Shown here in pieces: positions 1-8,647 of a stretch of DNA of 64,000 bases. The translations under genes were made by a program, and so were the position numbers. The notes below the pieces were generated by a model that saw only the letters and a list, made by a program, of their open reading frames with translations, made no database searches and was not told the origin of the DNA. Source of the DNA: Streptacidiphilus melanogenes (GTDB taxonomy: Bacteria > Actinomycetota > Actinomycetes > Streptomycetales > Streptomycetaceae); assembly GCF_000787835.1 (NCBI RefSeq), contig NZ_BBPP01000003.1, forward strand, positions 281,890-345,889, written 5' to 3'. Positions within the stretch are counted from its first letter, which is position 1. Every line of letters begins with the position of its first letter.

Positions 1-486
1 GTCCAGGACGGTGACCGCGTAGCCGCACAGGAACAGCGCCAGCAGCAGGGCCGCGGTGGGATACCGCGCGGCGGAGGCCGAGGCCGTGCCCATCCCCGTC
101 CCGGCGCCTCCCGAGCCTGCGGCGCCGCCGGGAGCCGCGACGTACATGTAGAGCATCGCGCCGGACAGGACCAGGTGCGGCAGATGGCGCCGGAGCGACG
201 CCGCGCGCCCGCCCGGCTCCGAGCGGTGCCACACCAGGACCGTGCGCGCGGTGAACCACAGCGCCGTCGCGGCGAAGACACCCGTCCAGACGGCTCCGCC
301 CAGCGGGTCCAGGCCGGGGACCAGCATGCCGGCCATGGCCACGCCCGTGAGCACGTGCACGACGTCGATCTCGTGCTCCACACTCCGGCCCAGCCGACGG
401 GCGAGCAGCAGCCGTCCCACGCAGTAGGCCGCGGTGACCAGCATGACGGCGGCGAAGCCGTCCGCGAGCCAGAAGGGGATGGTCAC
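1..486 (-). CDS. DUF5134 membrane protein (3' part outside window)
   Basis: A GTG start at 484-486 shares four bases (GTGA) with the stop of the upstream membrane-protein gene, so it is translationally coupled as the last visible gene of the CO dehydrogenase operon. The visible 162 codons begin VTIPFWLADGFAAV, give several hydrophobic segments and contain the Met-rich stretch MLYMYVAAP seen in DUF5134 proteins. The function of DUF5134 is unknown; a polytopic inner-membrane protein is expected. The C-terminus lies beyond the left window edge, so total length cannot be judged. Family assignment is from recalled motif resemblance. Confidence 0.7.
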   Translation of the reverse strand, partial: MTIPFWLADGFAAVMLVTAAYCVGRLLLARRLGRSVEHEIDVVHVLTGVAMAGMLVPGLDPLGGAVWTGVFAATALWFTARTVLVWHRSEPGGRAASLRRHLPHLVLSGAMLYMYVAAPGGAAGSGGAGTGMGTASASAARYPTAALLLALFLCGYAVTVLD

Positions 487-1457
487 GACGCCGCCCTCCC
501 TCGGCCTACGGGCACCCGAACCGGCGCTGGAGCGGCCGAGGCGCCGGGCCAGTACGCCAGGGCGATCAGGGCCAGCAGCGGACCCGAGTCGGGATCGGTG
601 GCTTGGCCGCCGATCATGCCGCCCAGGCCCTCGCCGACGACCCAGACCAGGGCGGCGACCACCACGGCCACGACGATCAGGACGCGATGCGCGCTCGCCG
701 GGAGCAGCACCGCGACGGCGACCGCGACCAGCAGCGCCGCCAGCACGAGGGAGGCGGCCAGGCCCCGGTGGGCCGTCAGCGCGGCGGCGTGGTCCATGAC
801 CGAGCCGAGCCAGCCCGGCCGGTCCGGAGCCCTGTCCGCGATGACGTCGTGCAGGTACTGCGGCGCGGTGTCGGCGGGCTGCAGGGTGAGGAACGCCAAG
901 CCGCCCCAGAGCAGCAGCCACAGCACCCGCGCGGCCGTGACGCCCACCGCCCGCGCCGCCTGGAAGGGACCGTCCCGGTCCGTGGGCCACACCAGCACCG
1001 CGAGCAGCGCGTACAGGACCACCGCCCCCGGCGCGCCGGACAGCACGCCGGCCCGGCCGGTCAGCACGCTGCCGAGCCCCTCGCCGAGCCACCACACGGT
1101 CAGCGACCACGCCACCGACGCCGCCAGCGCCACCCGGACGGTGGGCCGCCACGCGATGCCCAGGCCCAGCAGCAGTTGGCCGACCGCGAACGCCGCGTTC
1201 AGCGCGGCCGGATGGTGGCCGACCAGCGCCGCCGCCCACAGGACCGGCACCGCGACCGGCCCCGGATTGCCGTGTGCGGCGGGCGCCAGGACCTGCGTCG
1301 CGAACGCCCGGCTGAACATGAAGGGCTGGAGCTGCAGCAGCCCGTCCAGCAGCCACAGCGTCGCGAGCGCGAGCTGGAGCGCGCGGCGCGCGTCGGCGGG
1401 CCGCCGACCGGTCCTCGGGCGGGCGGCGGCGTCCGGGATCCGCACCGGGCCGGTCAT
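483..1457 (-). CDS. polytopic membrane protein, function unknown
   Basis: 324 residues from the ATG at 1455-1457, which overlaps the stop of the VWA gene as ATGA; a longer reading from 1508 would run into that gene. At least seven hydrophobic segments are visible, separated by short Arg-rich loops. An early segment carries LLDGLLQLQPFMF, and Trp/Gly-rich helices follow. No catalytic motif is recognisable. Its position between coxE and the DUF5134 gene, with overlaps on both sides, suggests it is co-expressed with CO dehydrogenase, perhaps in membrane or respiratory-chain coupling, but that role is inference from context only. Confidence 0.75.
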   Translation of the reverse strand: MTGPVRIPDAAARPRTGRRPADARRALQLALATLWLLDGLLQLQPFMFSRAFATQVLAPAAHGNPGPVAVPVLWAAALVGHHPAALNAAFAVGQLLLGLGIAWRPTVRVALAASVAWSLTVWWLGEGLGSVLTGRAGVLSGAPGAVVLYALLAVLVWPTDRDGPFQAARAVGVTAARVLWLLLWGGLAFLTLQPADTAPQYLHDVIADRAPDRPGWLGSVMDHAAALTAHRGLAASLVLAALLVAVAVAVLLPASAHRVLIVVAVVVAALVWVVGEGLGGMIGGQATDPDSGPLLALIALAYWPGASAAPAPVRVPVGRGRAAS

Positions 1458-2743
1458 GGCCGTCGCCCCGCCCCCTGCGGGACCGAGGCTGCGCGTCCCT
1501 GCGGCCAAGGGCTCCCCGGATCGGCGATCGCCGCCATGACCTCCCCCAGCGCAGCGATCGTGTGCCCGCTCACGAAGGCGTCGCAGTACGGCAGCGCGGC
1601 AGCCATGCCGCCGGTGAGCGGGGCGTAGCCCGGGGCCGCCTTACGGGGGTTGACCCAGACGATGCGGTGCGCCAGGCGGCGCAGCCGAGCCATCTGCTGC
1701 CCGACGCCCGCCGGGTCCGCCGCCTCCCAGCCGTCGGAGAAGATCACCACGACCGCGCCTCTGGCCATGCCGCGGGGACCGAACCCGTCGATGAACGCGG
1801 CCAGGCAACGGGCGATCAGCGTGCCGCCGGACCAGTCCGAGGCGGTTCGGCCGGCGGCCCGCAGCGCCGCGTCTGGGGTGGTGTGCCGCAGGACGGGTGT
1901 CAGCCGGGTGAGCCGGGTGGCGAAGACGAACGACTCGACGGCGATCCGGCCCCCGGCCCGGGCGGTGGAGCCGAGCTTCGCGAAGAACAGCAGATAGGCG
2001 CGGGTGTACGGCTCCATGGAGCCGGAGATGTCGCACAACAGGACCAGCGGACGCCGCCGCATCCGCCCGTGCGAGCGGGCCAGGGTGAGCGTCTCCCCGC
2101 CCGTGCCGAGGCTGCGGCGCAGACTGCGCCGCAGATCCACGCTGCGCCCGTGCGGGTCGCGCTGCCGGCGCCGGGTGCGCCGCAGCGGCAGCCGGAACGC
2201 GAGGGAGTCCAGGAGCCGGTCCAGATCGGCGACGTCGTCCGCGCCGAACGTGCCGAGGTCCCTGTGGGCGAGGAGCTCCTCGCGACTCCCGAGCAGCCGG
2301 AGCGCCGCCCCGGTTTCCGTGCGCTCACGGGCCGCGGCACGCTCCTCGGACCGGTCCGCGCGCGGCACGCCGTGCGGCAAGGCGGAGGTGGCCAGGCCGG
2401 GTGGGGGAGCCGTGGGGGCGCGGTCGGCCGAGGCGGGCGGTCCCGGCTCCTGCCCGGGCAGCAGGACGTCGCCGACGCGCGCGGCGGCGTCTCCGGGCCC
2501 GCCGAAGAGCCGCGCGAAGACCCGGTCGAACGGCTCGATCTGCTCGCGGCCGGTGACGAACGCCAGTCGTGCGCTCCAGTACAGCGCCGTGCGGTCGACG
2601 GGGGGAAGCAGACGCGACGCCTCCTGGAACCGGGCGGCACGCTCCGGGTCGGCCGGCAGGCCCGCCCGGCGCAGCTCCGCTCCGAGCCGGGCGGCGAACT
2701 CCGCCCGGTCGAAGGCCGGTGGGGCGACGTGGGACTCAGTCAT
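1454..2743 (-). CDS. coxE: VWA-domain protein, CoxE-like
   Basis: 429 residues. The N-terminal half is Arg/Pro-rich; the C-terminal half is a von Willebrand factor A domain with the MIDAS motif DISGS at about residues 238-242, after the strand PLVLLC. CoxE proteins work with the CoxD AAA+ ATPase in maturing the Cu-S-Mo centre of aerobic CO dehydrogenase, an established role in Oligotropha. The gene overlaps the MoxR/CoxD gene by 8 bp at its start and the membrane-protein gene by 4 bp at its end, so it is within the cox operon. The MoxR + VWA pairing and the adjacent form I coxL make the CoxE assignment firm. Confidence 0.9.
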   Translation of the reverse strand: MTESHVAPPAFDRAEFAARLGAELRRAGLPADPERAARFQEASRLLPPVDRTALYWSARLAFVTGREQIEPFDRVFARLFGGPGDAAARVGDVLLPGQEPGPPASADRAPTAPPPGLATSALPHGVPRADRSEERAAARERTETGAALRLLGSREELLAHRDLGTFGADDVADLDRLLDSLAFRLPLRRTRRRQRDPHGRSVDLRRSLRRSLGTGGETLTLARSHGRMRRRPLVLLCDISGSMEPYTRAYLLFFAKLGSTARAGGRIAVESFVFATRLTRLTPVLRHTTPDAALRAAGRTASDWSGGTLIARCLAAFIDGFGPRGMARGAVVVIFSDGWEAADPAGVGQQMARLRRLAHRIVWVNPRKAAPGYAPLTGGMAAALPYCDAFVSGHTIAALGEVMAAIADPGSPWPQGRAASVPQGAGRRP

Positions 2744-3671
2744 CGCCGGTGCCGACCAGCCAGTCCAGGCCCCGGGCCCGCACGAGGTCCTGGTCCTCGC
2801 GGTACTTCACGAGGAGTCCCAGCGTGCGGTCCGCGGCGGCTGCGTCGACCTGTTCCACGCCCAGCAGGGTCAGGGCGCGGATCCAGTCGATGCCTTCGGC
2901 GATGCCGGGCGCCTTCTGGAGCTCGGGCAGGCGCAGCCGGCGCACCGCCGTCGCGACGCCGGACGCGAGCGTGAGCGGGCTGTCCGGGACGCGGCGGCGC
3001 AGGATCTCGGCCACCCGCTCCACGTCGGGGTAGTCGATCCAGTGGTAGATGCACCGGCGCTTGAGGGCGTCGTGCAGGTCGCGGGTGCGGTTCGAGGTCA
3101 GCACGATGACCGGGGTGACGGTCGCCCGGACGGTGCCGCGTTCGGGGATGGTGACGGCGGCCTCGGCGAGCACCTCCAGCAGGAAGGCCTCGAAGTCGTC
3201 GTCGGCCCGGTCGATCTCGTCGATCAGCAGGACGGCCGGCACCGGGCCGGGATGGGTGAGGGCGGCGAGGATCGGGCGGCGCAGCAGGAAGGCGTCGGAG
3301 AACAGGTCGGCCTCGGCCAGGGGCGTCCCCCGGCTCTCGGCGAGGCGGATGTTGAGCAGTTGCCGGGGGTAGTTCCACTCGTACAGCGCCTCGGCGACGT
3401 CCAGCCCGTCGTAGCACTGAAGGCGGATCAGCGGGGTGTCCAGAGCGGCCGCGAGAGCCTTGGCGGCCTCGGTCTTGCCGACGCCGGGCTCGCCTTCCAG
3501 CAGCAGCGGCTGGGGCAGCCGCAGGGCCAGGTAGAGGGCCGTGCACAGCCCCGTGTCGGTGAGGTAGCCGACGGAGTCGAGCGAGGCCCGCAGGGTCTCC
3601 ACGTCCGGTGCGGCGCGGGCGACGGCCACCCGGGCGTCCAGGCCCGGGGCCGACCGGACGTCGTCGGTCAT
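2736..3671 (-). CDS. coxD: MoxR-type AAA+ ATPase, CoxD-like
   Basis: 311 residues, the usual size for MoxR ATPases. Walker A is GEPGVGKT at about residues 60-67, Walker B is LLIDEID at about 148-154, and a sensor-1 region (VIVLTSN) follows. CoxD is the chaperone-like ATPase needed for sulphuration and copper insertion at the molybdenum site of CO dehydrogenase. The start overlaps the end of the XdhC/CoxF gene as ATGA, and the 3' end overlaps the VWA gene by 8 bp. Its cytoplasmic action with CoxE and CoxF follows from family knowledge; substrate specificity is inferred from the operon. Confidence 0.9.
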   Translation of the reverse strand: MTDDVRSAPGLDARVAVARAAPDVETLRASLDSVGYLTDTGLCTALYLALRLPQPLLLEGEPGVGKTEAAKALAAALDTPLIRLQCYDGLDVAEALYEWNYPRQLLNIRLAESRGTPLAEADLFSDAFLLRRPILAALTHPGPVPAVLLIDEIDRADDDFEAFLLEVLAEAAVTIPERGTVRATVTPVIVLTSNRTRDLHDALKRRCIYHWIDYPDVERVAEILRRRVPDSPLTLASGVATAVRRLRLPELQKAPGIAEGIDWIRALTLLGVEQVDAAAADRTLGLLVKYREDQDLVRARGLDWLVGTGDD

Positions 3672-4672
3672 GGCGAGCCCGGGTACCCGGCCGGGTCGGC
3701 GGCGAAGCGGTCACGGCACCCGGTGGAGCAGAACCAGCGCGTCGCGCCCGCCGCGTCCGAGGCGGGGGTGTCCGCGAGGACGGCCACGGTCATCCCGCAG
3801 ACCGGGTCGACCGCGGTCCGCGGGCCCGGCCGCCCGGTGTCGCCCGTCCCTGCGCTGTCATCAGTGGCGTCGGCGCTCTCGCCCGACGTCACGGGCACCG
3901 CGTGCCGCGACGCGACCAGTTCGGCGAGGATCGAGATGGCGATCTCGCCCGGCGTTCGCGCGCCCAGCCACAGGCCGGCCGGTGTGTGGATGCGCGACCG
4001 CTGCCCGTCGGTCAGGTCCAGCCCGGCGAGCACCGCGGCGCCGCGCCTGTGGCTGGCGACCAGCGCGACGTAGGGCACCTCGGCGCGGGCCGCGAGCGTC
4101 AGCAGCTGCTCCTCGTCGCGGCCGTGGGAGGCGACCACGACCGCCTCGACGTCCTCCAGCCGCTCGGGCGCGACCTCCTCGGGCGTGAGACCGCGCAGGT
4201 CGTAGTCCAGCCCCGGACCGAGCGCCAGCAGCGCCTGCGCGATGGGCGTCCGGCCGAGGACGAGGACGGTGGGCGCGGGGCGCAGCGGTTCCAGGAAGAT
4301 CTCCAACTCGCCGCCGGACAGGCAGGGGTTGGTCACCACCAGAGCGCCGTCGTCGGAACCGCGGACTTCCTCGGAGTCCGCGCCCACCGGGGTCGGCGTC
4401 GGCGGAGGCGGCGCCTCGGGGGCGTCCGGGGAGATCCGCAGCAGCAGCGACTCGCCGCTGGTGAGCAACCGCAGCGCCTGGAGGCGCACCGTCGCCTCGG
4501 TGCACACACCGCCGACGAAGCCCTCGATCCGGCCGTCGCCCAGCACCAGGGCGGTGTCCCCGGGCCGTGCGCTGGCCGGCCGCCGGGTGCGCACCACGGT
4601 CGCCTTCACGAACGGCACGTGATGGGCGATCAGATCCGCCATCCGCGCGTCCAGGGCCGCTCCGGGTCTCAC
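3668..4672 (-). CDS. coxF: XdhC/CoxF-family maturation factor with C-terminal YHS domain
   Basis: 334 residues from GTG at 4670-4672, which forms a GTGA overlap with the stop of coxL. An N-terminal XdhC-CoxI region (about 1-130, including FVGGVCTEA and VVTNPCLSGGELE) is followed by a Rossmann-like XdhC C-terminal region (about 134-260, TVLVLGRTPIAQALLALG). A low-complexity linker and a YHS-type metal-binding module close the protein: DPVCGM at about 289-294 and CSTGC at 315-319. XdhC proteins bind and deliver the sulphurated molybdenum cofactor. The added cysteine-rich YHS module is notable because CO dehydrogenase needs copper, but copper binding is my inference. Confidence 0.85.
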   Translation of the reverse strand: MRPGAALDARMADLIAHHVPFVKATVVRTRRPASARPGDTALVLGDGRIEGFVGGVCTEATVRLQALRLLTSGESLLLRISPDAPEAPPPPTPTPVGADSEEVRGSDDGALVVTNPCLSGGELEIFLEPLRPAPTVLVLGRTPIAQALLALGPGLDYDLRGLTPEEVAPERLEDVEAVVVASHGRDEEQLLTLAARAEVPYVALVASHRRGAAVLAGLDLTDGQRSRIHTPAGLWLGARTPGEIAISILAELVASRHAVPVTSGESADATDDSAGTGDTGRPGPRTAVDPVCGMTVAVLADTPASDAAGATRWFCSTGCRDRFAADPAGYPGSP

Positions 4673-7059
4673 TGCGGCGCTCCCACTCCGCCGTGCATGG
4701 CCTGCCAGACGCGGCCCGGGGTGAGCGGCATGTCGGCGTGGCGCACGCCGATGGCGTCCATGACCGCGTTGACGACCGCAGGCGGCGAGCCGACGGTGGC
4801 GGACTCGCCGATGCCCTTCGCGCCGATGGGGTGGTGCGGGGAGGGGGTGACGGTGTGGTCCAGCTCCCAGGCGGGCACCTCCAGGGCGGTGGGCAGCAGG
4901 TAGTCCATGAAGGACCCGGAGAGGCAGTTGCCGTCCTCGTCGAAGGCGATGATCTCCATCAGGGCCATGCCGACGCCGTCGGCGAGGCCGCCGTGCACCT
5001 GGCCCTCGATGATGGTCGGGTTGATCCGGGTGCCGCAGTCGTCCACCGCGACGAACCGGCGGACCTTCACGACTCCCGTGCCCGGGTCCACGTCGACGAC
5101 GCAGATGTAGGCGCCGTAGGGGTAGGTGAGGTTGGGCGGGTTGTAGACCGTGGTGGCCTCCAGATGCCCCTCCACGCCCTCGGGCAGTTCCAGGGCGCCG
5201 TGCGCGGCGAGTGCGATCTCCGGGATCGTCTTCGCGTTGCCCGGGTCGCCCTTGACGAACCACCGGCCCTTCTCCCACTCCAGGTCCTCGGGGGAGATCT
5301 CCAGCATCGCCCCGGCGATGATCCGGGACTTGTCGCGGACCTTGCGCGCCACGACCGCCGCCGCGGCCCCGGACACCGGCGTCGAGCGGCTGCCGTAGGT
5401 GCCGAGCCCGAACGGGGTCTGGTCGGTGTCGCCGTGCACGACCTCGATGTCCTCCGGCGGGATGCCCAGCTCCTCGGCGACGATCTGCGCGAACGTCGTC
5501 TCGTGGCCCTGGCCCTGGCTCTGCACGCTGATCCGCAGCACCGCCTTGCCGGTGGGGTGGATGCGCAGCTCGCAGCCGTCGGCCATGCCGAGCCCCAGGA
5601 TGTCCATATGGGCGCGCGGTCCGGCGCCCACGGTCTCGGTGAAGAACGAGACGCCGACGCCCATCAGCTCGCCGCGCGCTCGCCGCTCCGCCTGCTCGCG
5701 GCGCAGCTCCGCGTACCCGGCGACATCCAGGGCCTTGCGCAGGGTGGCCGGGTAGTCCCCCGAGTCGTACTCCCAGCCCGTCTTGTTGTGGTACGGGAAC
5801 TGCTCGGGCCGCAGCAGGTTCTTCATCCGCAGCTCGGCCGGGTCCTCGCCCAGCTCGTCCGCCAGGCAGTCCACCATCCGCTCGACCAGGTACACCGCCT
5901 CGGTGACGCGGAACGAGCAGGCGTACGCGACGCCGCCGGGCGCCTTGTTGGTGTAGACGCCGGTGACCTTGCAGTGCGCGGCCTCGATGTCGTAGGAGCC
6001 GGTGAAGATGTGGAAGAAGCCGGCCGGGTACTTGGTCGGCTGCGCGGTGCCGTTGAAGGCGCCGTGGTCGGCGAGCACGTTGACCCGCACGGCCAGGATG
6101 CGGCCGTCGCGGCTGGCCGCGATCTCGCCGTGCATGTGGTAGTCGCGGGCGAAGGAGGTGCTCATGAGGTTCTCGGAGCGGTCCTCCACCCACTTGACGG
6201 GCTTGCCCGTCAGGATCGAGCCCACGACCGCGCAGACGTAGCCCGGGTAGATGCCGACCTTGTTGCCGAAGCCGCCCCCGATGTCGGGGGAGACCACCCG
6301 GATCTTGTGCTCCGGCAGACCCGCGACCATCGCGTACAGGGTGCGGTGGGCGTGCGGCGCCTGCGTGGTCTCCCACAGCGTCAGTTTGCCCTCGACCGGG
6401 TCCATGTCGGCGACGCAGCCGCAGGTCTCCAGCGGCGCGGGGTGCACCCGGGGGTAGAGCATGTCCTGGGCGACGACGACGTCCGCGCGGGCGAAGACCG
6501 CGTCGGTGGCCTCCCTGTCCCCGGCCTCCCAGTCGAAGATGTGGTTGTCGGTGCGCCCCTCCTGGTCGTCCCGGATCACCGGCGCACCGGGGTCCAGGGC
6601 GTGCCGGGCGTCGATCACCGGGTCCAGCGGCTCGTACTCGACGTCGATCAGCTCGACGGCGTCCCGCGCCGCGTAGTGGTCCTCGGCGACGACGAACGCG
6701 ACCTCCTGGCCCTGGAAGCGCACCTTGTCGGTGGCCAGCACGGCCTGGGTGTCCATCGACAGCGTCGGCATCCAGGCCAGTCCCAGACCCTCCAGCGCCG
6801 CGCCGGTGATGACGGCCTTGACCTTGGGGTGCGACTCGGCCGCCGAGGTGTCGATCGACACGATCCTGGCGTGCGCCAGCGGACTTCGCAGCACCGCGCC
6901 GTGCAGCATGCCGGGCAGCTGGATGTCGTCGACGTAGTGGCCCTTGCCCCGCACGAACCGCGGGTCCTCCTTGCGCTTGAGCCGGCCGTAGCCGATCGGG
7001 CGCTCCTCGGGCGCGGACGCCGGCTCGGGTGCGGGCGCGCTCTCCTCGACGGTGGTCAT
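4669..7059 (-). CDS. coxL: aerobic CO dehydrogenase large subunit, form I
   Basis: 796 residues from ATG at 7057-7059, overlapping the coxS stop as ATGA; a longer in-frame extension to 8037 only runs through coxS. This is the molybdopterin-cytosine-dinucleotide subunit that oxidises CO to CO2 at a Cu-S-Mo centre. The form I active-site loop AYACSFR lies at about 378-384, placing the copper-ligand cysteine at about 381. GGGFGNK at about 261-267 and IGAKGIGES near the C-terminus are molybdenum-hydroxylase motifs, the latter with the catalytic Glu. Form II enzymes have AYRGAGR instead. Function as a CO oxidiser, perhaps at atmospheric levels, follows from the motif and the complete accessory set. 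Confidence 0.95.
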   Translation of the reverse strand: MTTVEESAPAPEPASAPEERPIGYGRLKRKEDPRFVRGKGHYVDDIQLPGMLHGAVLRSPLAHARIVSIDTSAAESHPKVKAVITGAALEGLGLAWMPTLSMDTQAVLATDKVRFQGQEVAFVVAEDHYAARDAVELIDVEYEPLDPVIDARHALDPGAPVIRDDQEGRTDNHIFDWEAGDREATDAVFARADVVVAQDMLYPRVHPAPLETCGCVADMDPVEGKLTLWETTQAPHAHRTLYAMVAGLPEHKIRVVSPDIGGGFGNKVGIYPGYVCAVVGSILTGKPVKWVEDRSENLMSTSFARDYHMHGEIAASRDGRILAVRVNVLADHGAFNGTAQPTKYPAGFFHIFTGSYDIEAAHCKVTGVYTNKAPGGVAYACSFRVTEAVYLVERMVDCLADELGEDPAELRMKNLLRPEQFPYHNKTGWEYDSGDYPATLRKALDVAGYAELRREQAERRARGELMGVGVSFFTETVGAGPRAHMDILGLGMADGCELRIHPTGKAVLRISVQSQGQGHETTFAQIVAEELGIPPEDIEVVHGDTDQTPFGLGTYGSRSTPVSGAAAAVVARKVRDKSRIIAGAMLEISPEDLEWEKGRWFVKGDPGNAKTIPEIALAAHGALELPEGVEGHLEATTVYNPPNLTYPYGAYICVVDVDPGTGVVKVRRFVAVDDCGTRINPTIIEGQVHGGLADGVGMALMEIIAFDEDGNCLSGSFMDYLLPTALEVPAWELDHTVTPSPHHPIGAKGIGESATVGSPPAVVNAVMDAIGVRHADMPLTPGRVWQAMHGGVGAPQ

Positions 7060-7559
7060 GCCGCCCTCCCCGCGTTCTGGGCAGGCGCCTCGGCGGGTGC
7101 TGCCGGATGCTGGGCGGCCCACTGGACCGCGCGGACGATGTTCAGGTAGCCGGTGCACCGGCACAGCTGCCCGGAGATGGCCTCGCGGATCTCGTCCTCG
7201 GACGGGTCGGGGTTGCGGTCGAGCAGCGCCCGCGCGGTCATCATCATGCCGGGGGTGCAGAAGCCGCACTGCAGCCCGTGCTTCTCGACGAAACCCTGCT
7301 GGACCGGGTCCAGACCGTCGGGCCCCTCCAGGCCCTCCACGGTCCGCACCTTGTGGCCCGCGGCCATGGCGGCCAGGACGGTGCAGCTCTTGACGGGCTC
7401 TCCGTCCATCAGCACCACGCAGGTGCCGCAGTTGCTGGTGTCGCAGCCCCAGTGGGTGCCGGTCAGGCCGAGGTCGTCGCGCAGGAAGCGCACCAGCAGG
7501 TGTCGCGCCTCCACGTCGGCGCTGTGGTCCTCGCCGTTGACGTTGATGGTCACCTGCAT
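7056..7559 (-). CDS. coxS: CO dehydrogenase small subunit, two [2Fe-2S] clusters
   Basis: 167 residues. The plant-type [2Fe-2S] cluster uses Cys at about 39, 44, 47 and 59 (GCDTSNCGTC then KSC). The second, helical-domain cluster uses Cys98, Cys101, Cys133 and Cys135 (QCGFCTPG and LCRC). The subunit passes electrons from the Mo site in CoxL to FAD in CoxM. The ATG at 7557-7559 follows the coxM stop by two bases and the stop overlaps the coxL start. The C-terminus is a short Ala/Pro-rich tail. All eight cysteines are present, so the subunit looks functional. Confidence 0.95.
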   Translation of the reverse strand: MQVTINVNGEDHSADVEARHLLVRFLRDDLGLTGTHWGCDTSNCGTCVVLMDGEPVKSCTVLAAMAAGHKVRTVEGLEGPDGLDPVQQGFVEKHGLQCGFCTPGMMMTARALLDRNPDPSEDEIREAISGQLCRCTGYLNIVRAVQWAAQHPAAPAEAPAQNAGRAA

Positions 7560-7561
7560 GG

Positions 7562-8464
7562 TCAGCCGTCCTCTCCGGCCGCTCCCGCTGCGAGCGCGGC
7601 CACGGCGGCGCGGTCCGCCGCCCGGCGCAGCGCCCGCCTGGTGAGTTCGTCGGCCAGGTGGCGTTTGTATTCGGCGCTGCCCCGCCCGTCGGTGACCGGG
7701 TCGCAGTCCTGTGCGGCGGCCCGCCCGGCTGCGGCGAAGGCCTGCTCGGTGGGTTCCTGCCCGAGCAGCGCCTGCTCCGCGCGGACCGAGTTGACCGTCG
7801 CGGCCCCCAGCGCCGCCAGCGCGATCCCGGCCTGCCCGATCCGGCCGCCGTGCAGCGACAGGGCGGCGCCCGCCGCGGCCACCGCCCAGTCCCCGGCCTT
7901 GCGTTCGACCTTCTCGTAGGCGCTGCCGGAATGCGGCACCAGGGGCAGCCGGATCTCCACCAGCATCTCGGCGGGGCCGACCGCGGTCTCGTAGGGGCCG
8001 CGGTAGAACGCGGCCATGGGGATGGCGCGCGTCCCACCCCGGCCCCGGACCACCAGCGTGGCCCGCAGGGCGGCGCACACCGCCGAGAGGTCCTCGGACG
8101 GATCGGCCTGGCACAGCGAGCCGCCGATGGTGCCGCGGTTGCGGACCGGCGGGTCGGCGATGACCCGCTCGGCGTCGTGGAAGATCGGGAAGTGGCTGCC
8201 GACCAGCTCCGACTCCAGCAGGCTGCGGTGGCGCGTCAGCGCGCCCACGCGCAGCTCCCCGCCCTCGACCCGCAGGTAGTCCAGGTCGCTCAGGTCGTTG
8301 ATGTCGATCAGGTACTCCGGCCGGGCCAGCCTGAGCTTCATCATCGGCAACAGGCTGTGGCCGCCCGCGACGACCCGTGCCTCCTCGCCGAGCGTCTCCA
8401 ACAGGGCGAGCGCGTCCTCGACGCTCGACGCGCGCCGGTACTCGAATGCCGCGGGAACCTGCAC
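7562..8464 (-). CDS. coxM: CO dehydrogenase medium subunit, FAD-binding
   Basis: 300 residues from GTG at 8462-8464, chosen because a GAGGAGG ribosome-binding site lies six bases upstream; the longer reading to 9634 crosses the divergent LysR gene. FAD-binding motifs AGGHS (about 33-37) and TIGGS (about 112-116) are typical of the molybdenum-hydroxylase flavoprotein subunit. CoxM takes electrons from the CoxS clusters and hands them to the quinone pool. It is the first gene of the operon, preceded by a divergent promoter region shared with the LysR gene. Confidence 0.94.
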   Translation of the reverse strand: MQVPAAFEYRRASSVEDALALLETLGEEARVVAGGHSLLPMMKLRLARPEYLIDINDLSDLDYLRVEGGELRVGALTRHRSLLESELVGSHFPIFHDAERVIADPPVRNRGTIGGSLCQADPSEDLSAVCAALRATLVVRGRGGTRAIPMAAFYRGPYETAVGPAEMLVEIRLPLVPHSGSAYEKVERKAGDWAVAAAGAALSLHGGRIGQAGIALAALGAATVNSVRAEQALLGQEPTEQAFAAAGRAAAQDCDPVTDGRGSAEYKRHLADELTRRALRRAADRAAVAALAAGAAGEDG

Positions 8465-8531
8465 GGCCGCCTCCTCGTCCTCGGCCCGTGACCGGGCCGA
8501 TCGGTGCCTGGCGTTGCTGCCGCTTGGTCGC

Positions 8532-8560
8532 ACTGTGACCCCGGTGAACCCGCCGGTCAA
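8532..8560 (-). promoter_or_regulatory. candidate cox operon promoter
   Basis: On the minus strand a -35 TTGACC (8555-8560) and a -10-like CACAGT (8532-8537) are separated by 17 bases, about 70 bases upstream of the coxM GTG. The intergenic stretch 8465-8647 also serves the divergent LysR gene, and a CTTAAG palindrome at 8579-8584 sits upstream of the -35. LysR control of the cox operon is plausible from this geometry but unproven. Confidence 0.45.
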
Positions 8561-8647
8561 CGGTGACTGAAGTGAATGCTTAAGAGGCTCGGCGCAGACT
8601 GGAAGAAGCGGCGCCCCGGAGGCGGTGGCGGTGCTGCGGGAGGCGGC

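Noticed and set aside
4669-7059. form II CoxL or xanthine dehydrogenase-type subunit
   Set aside because: The active-site loop is AYACSFR, not AYRGAGR, and coxD, coxE, coxF and coxG accompany it.
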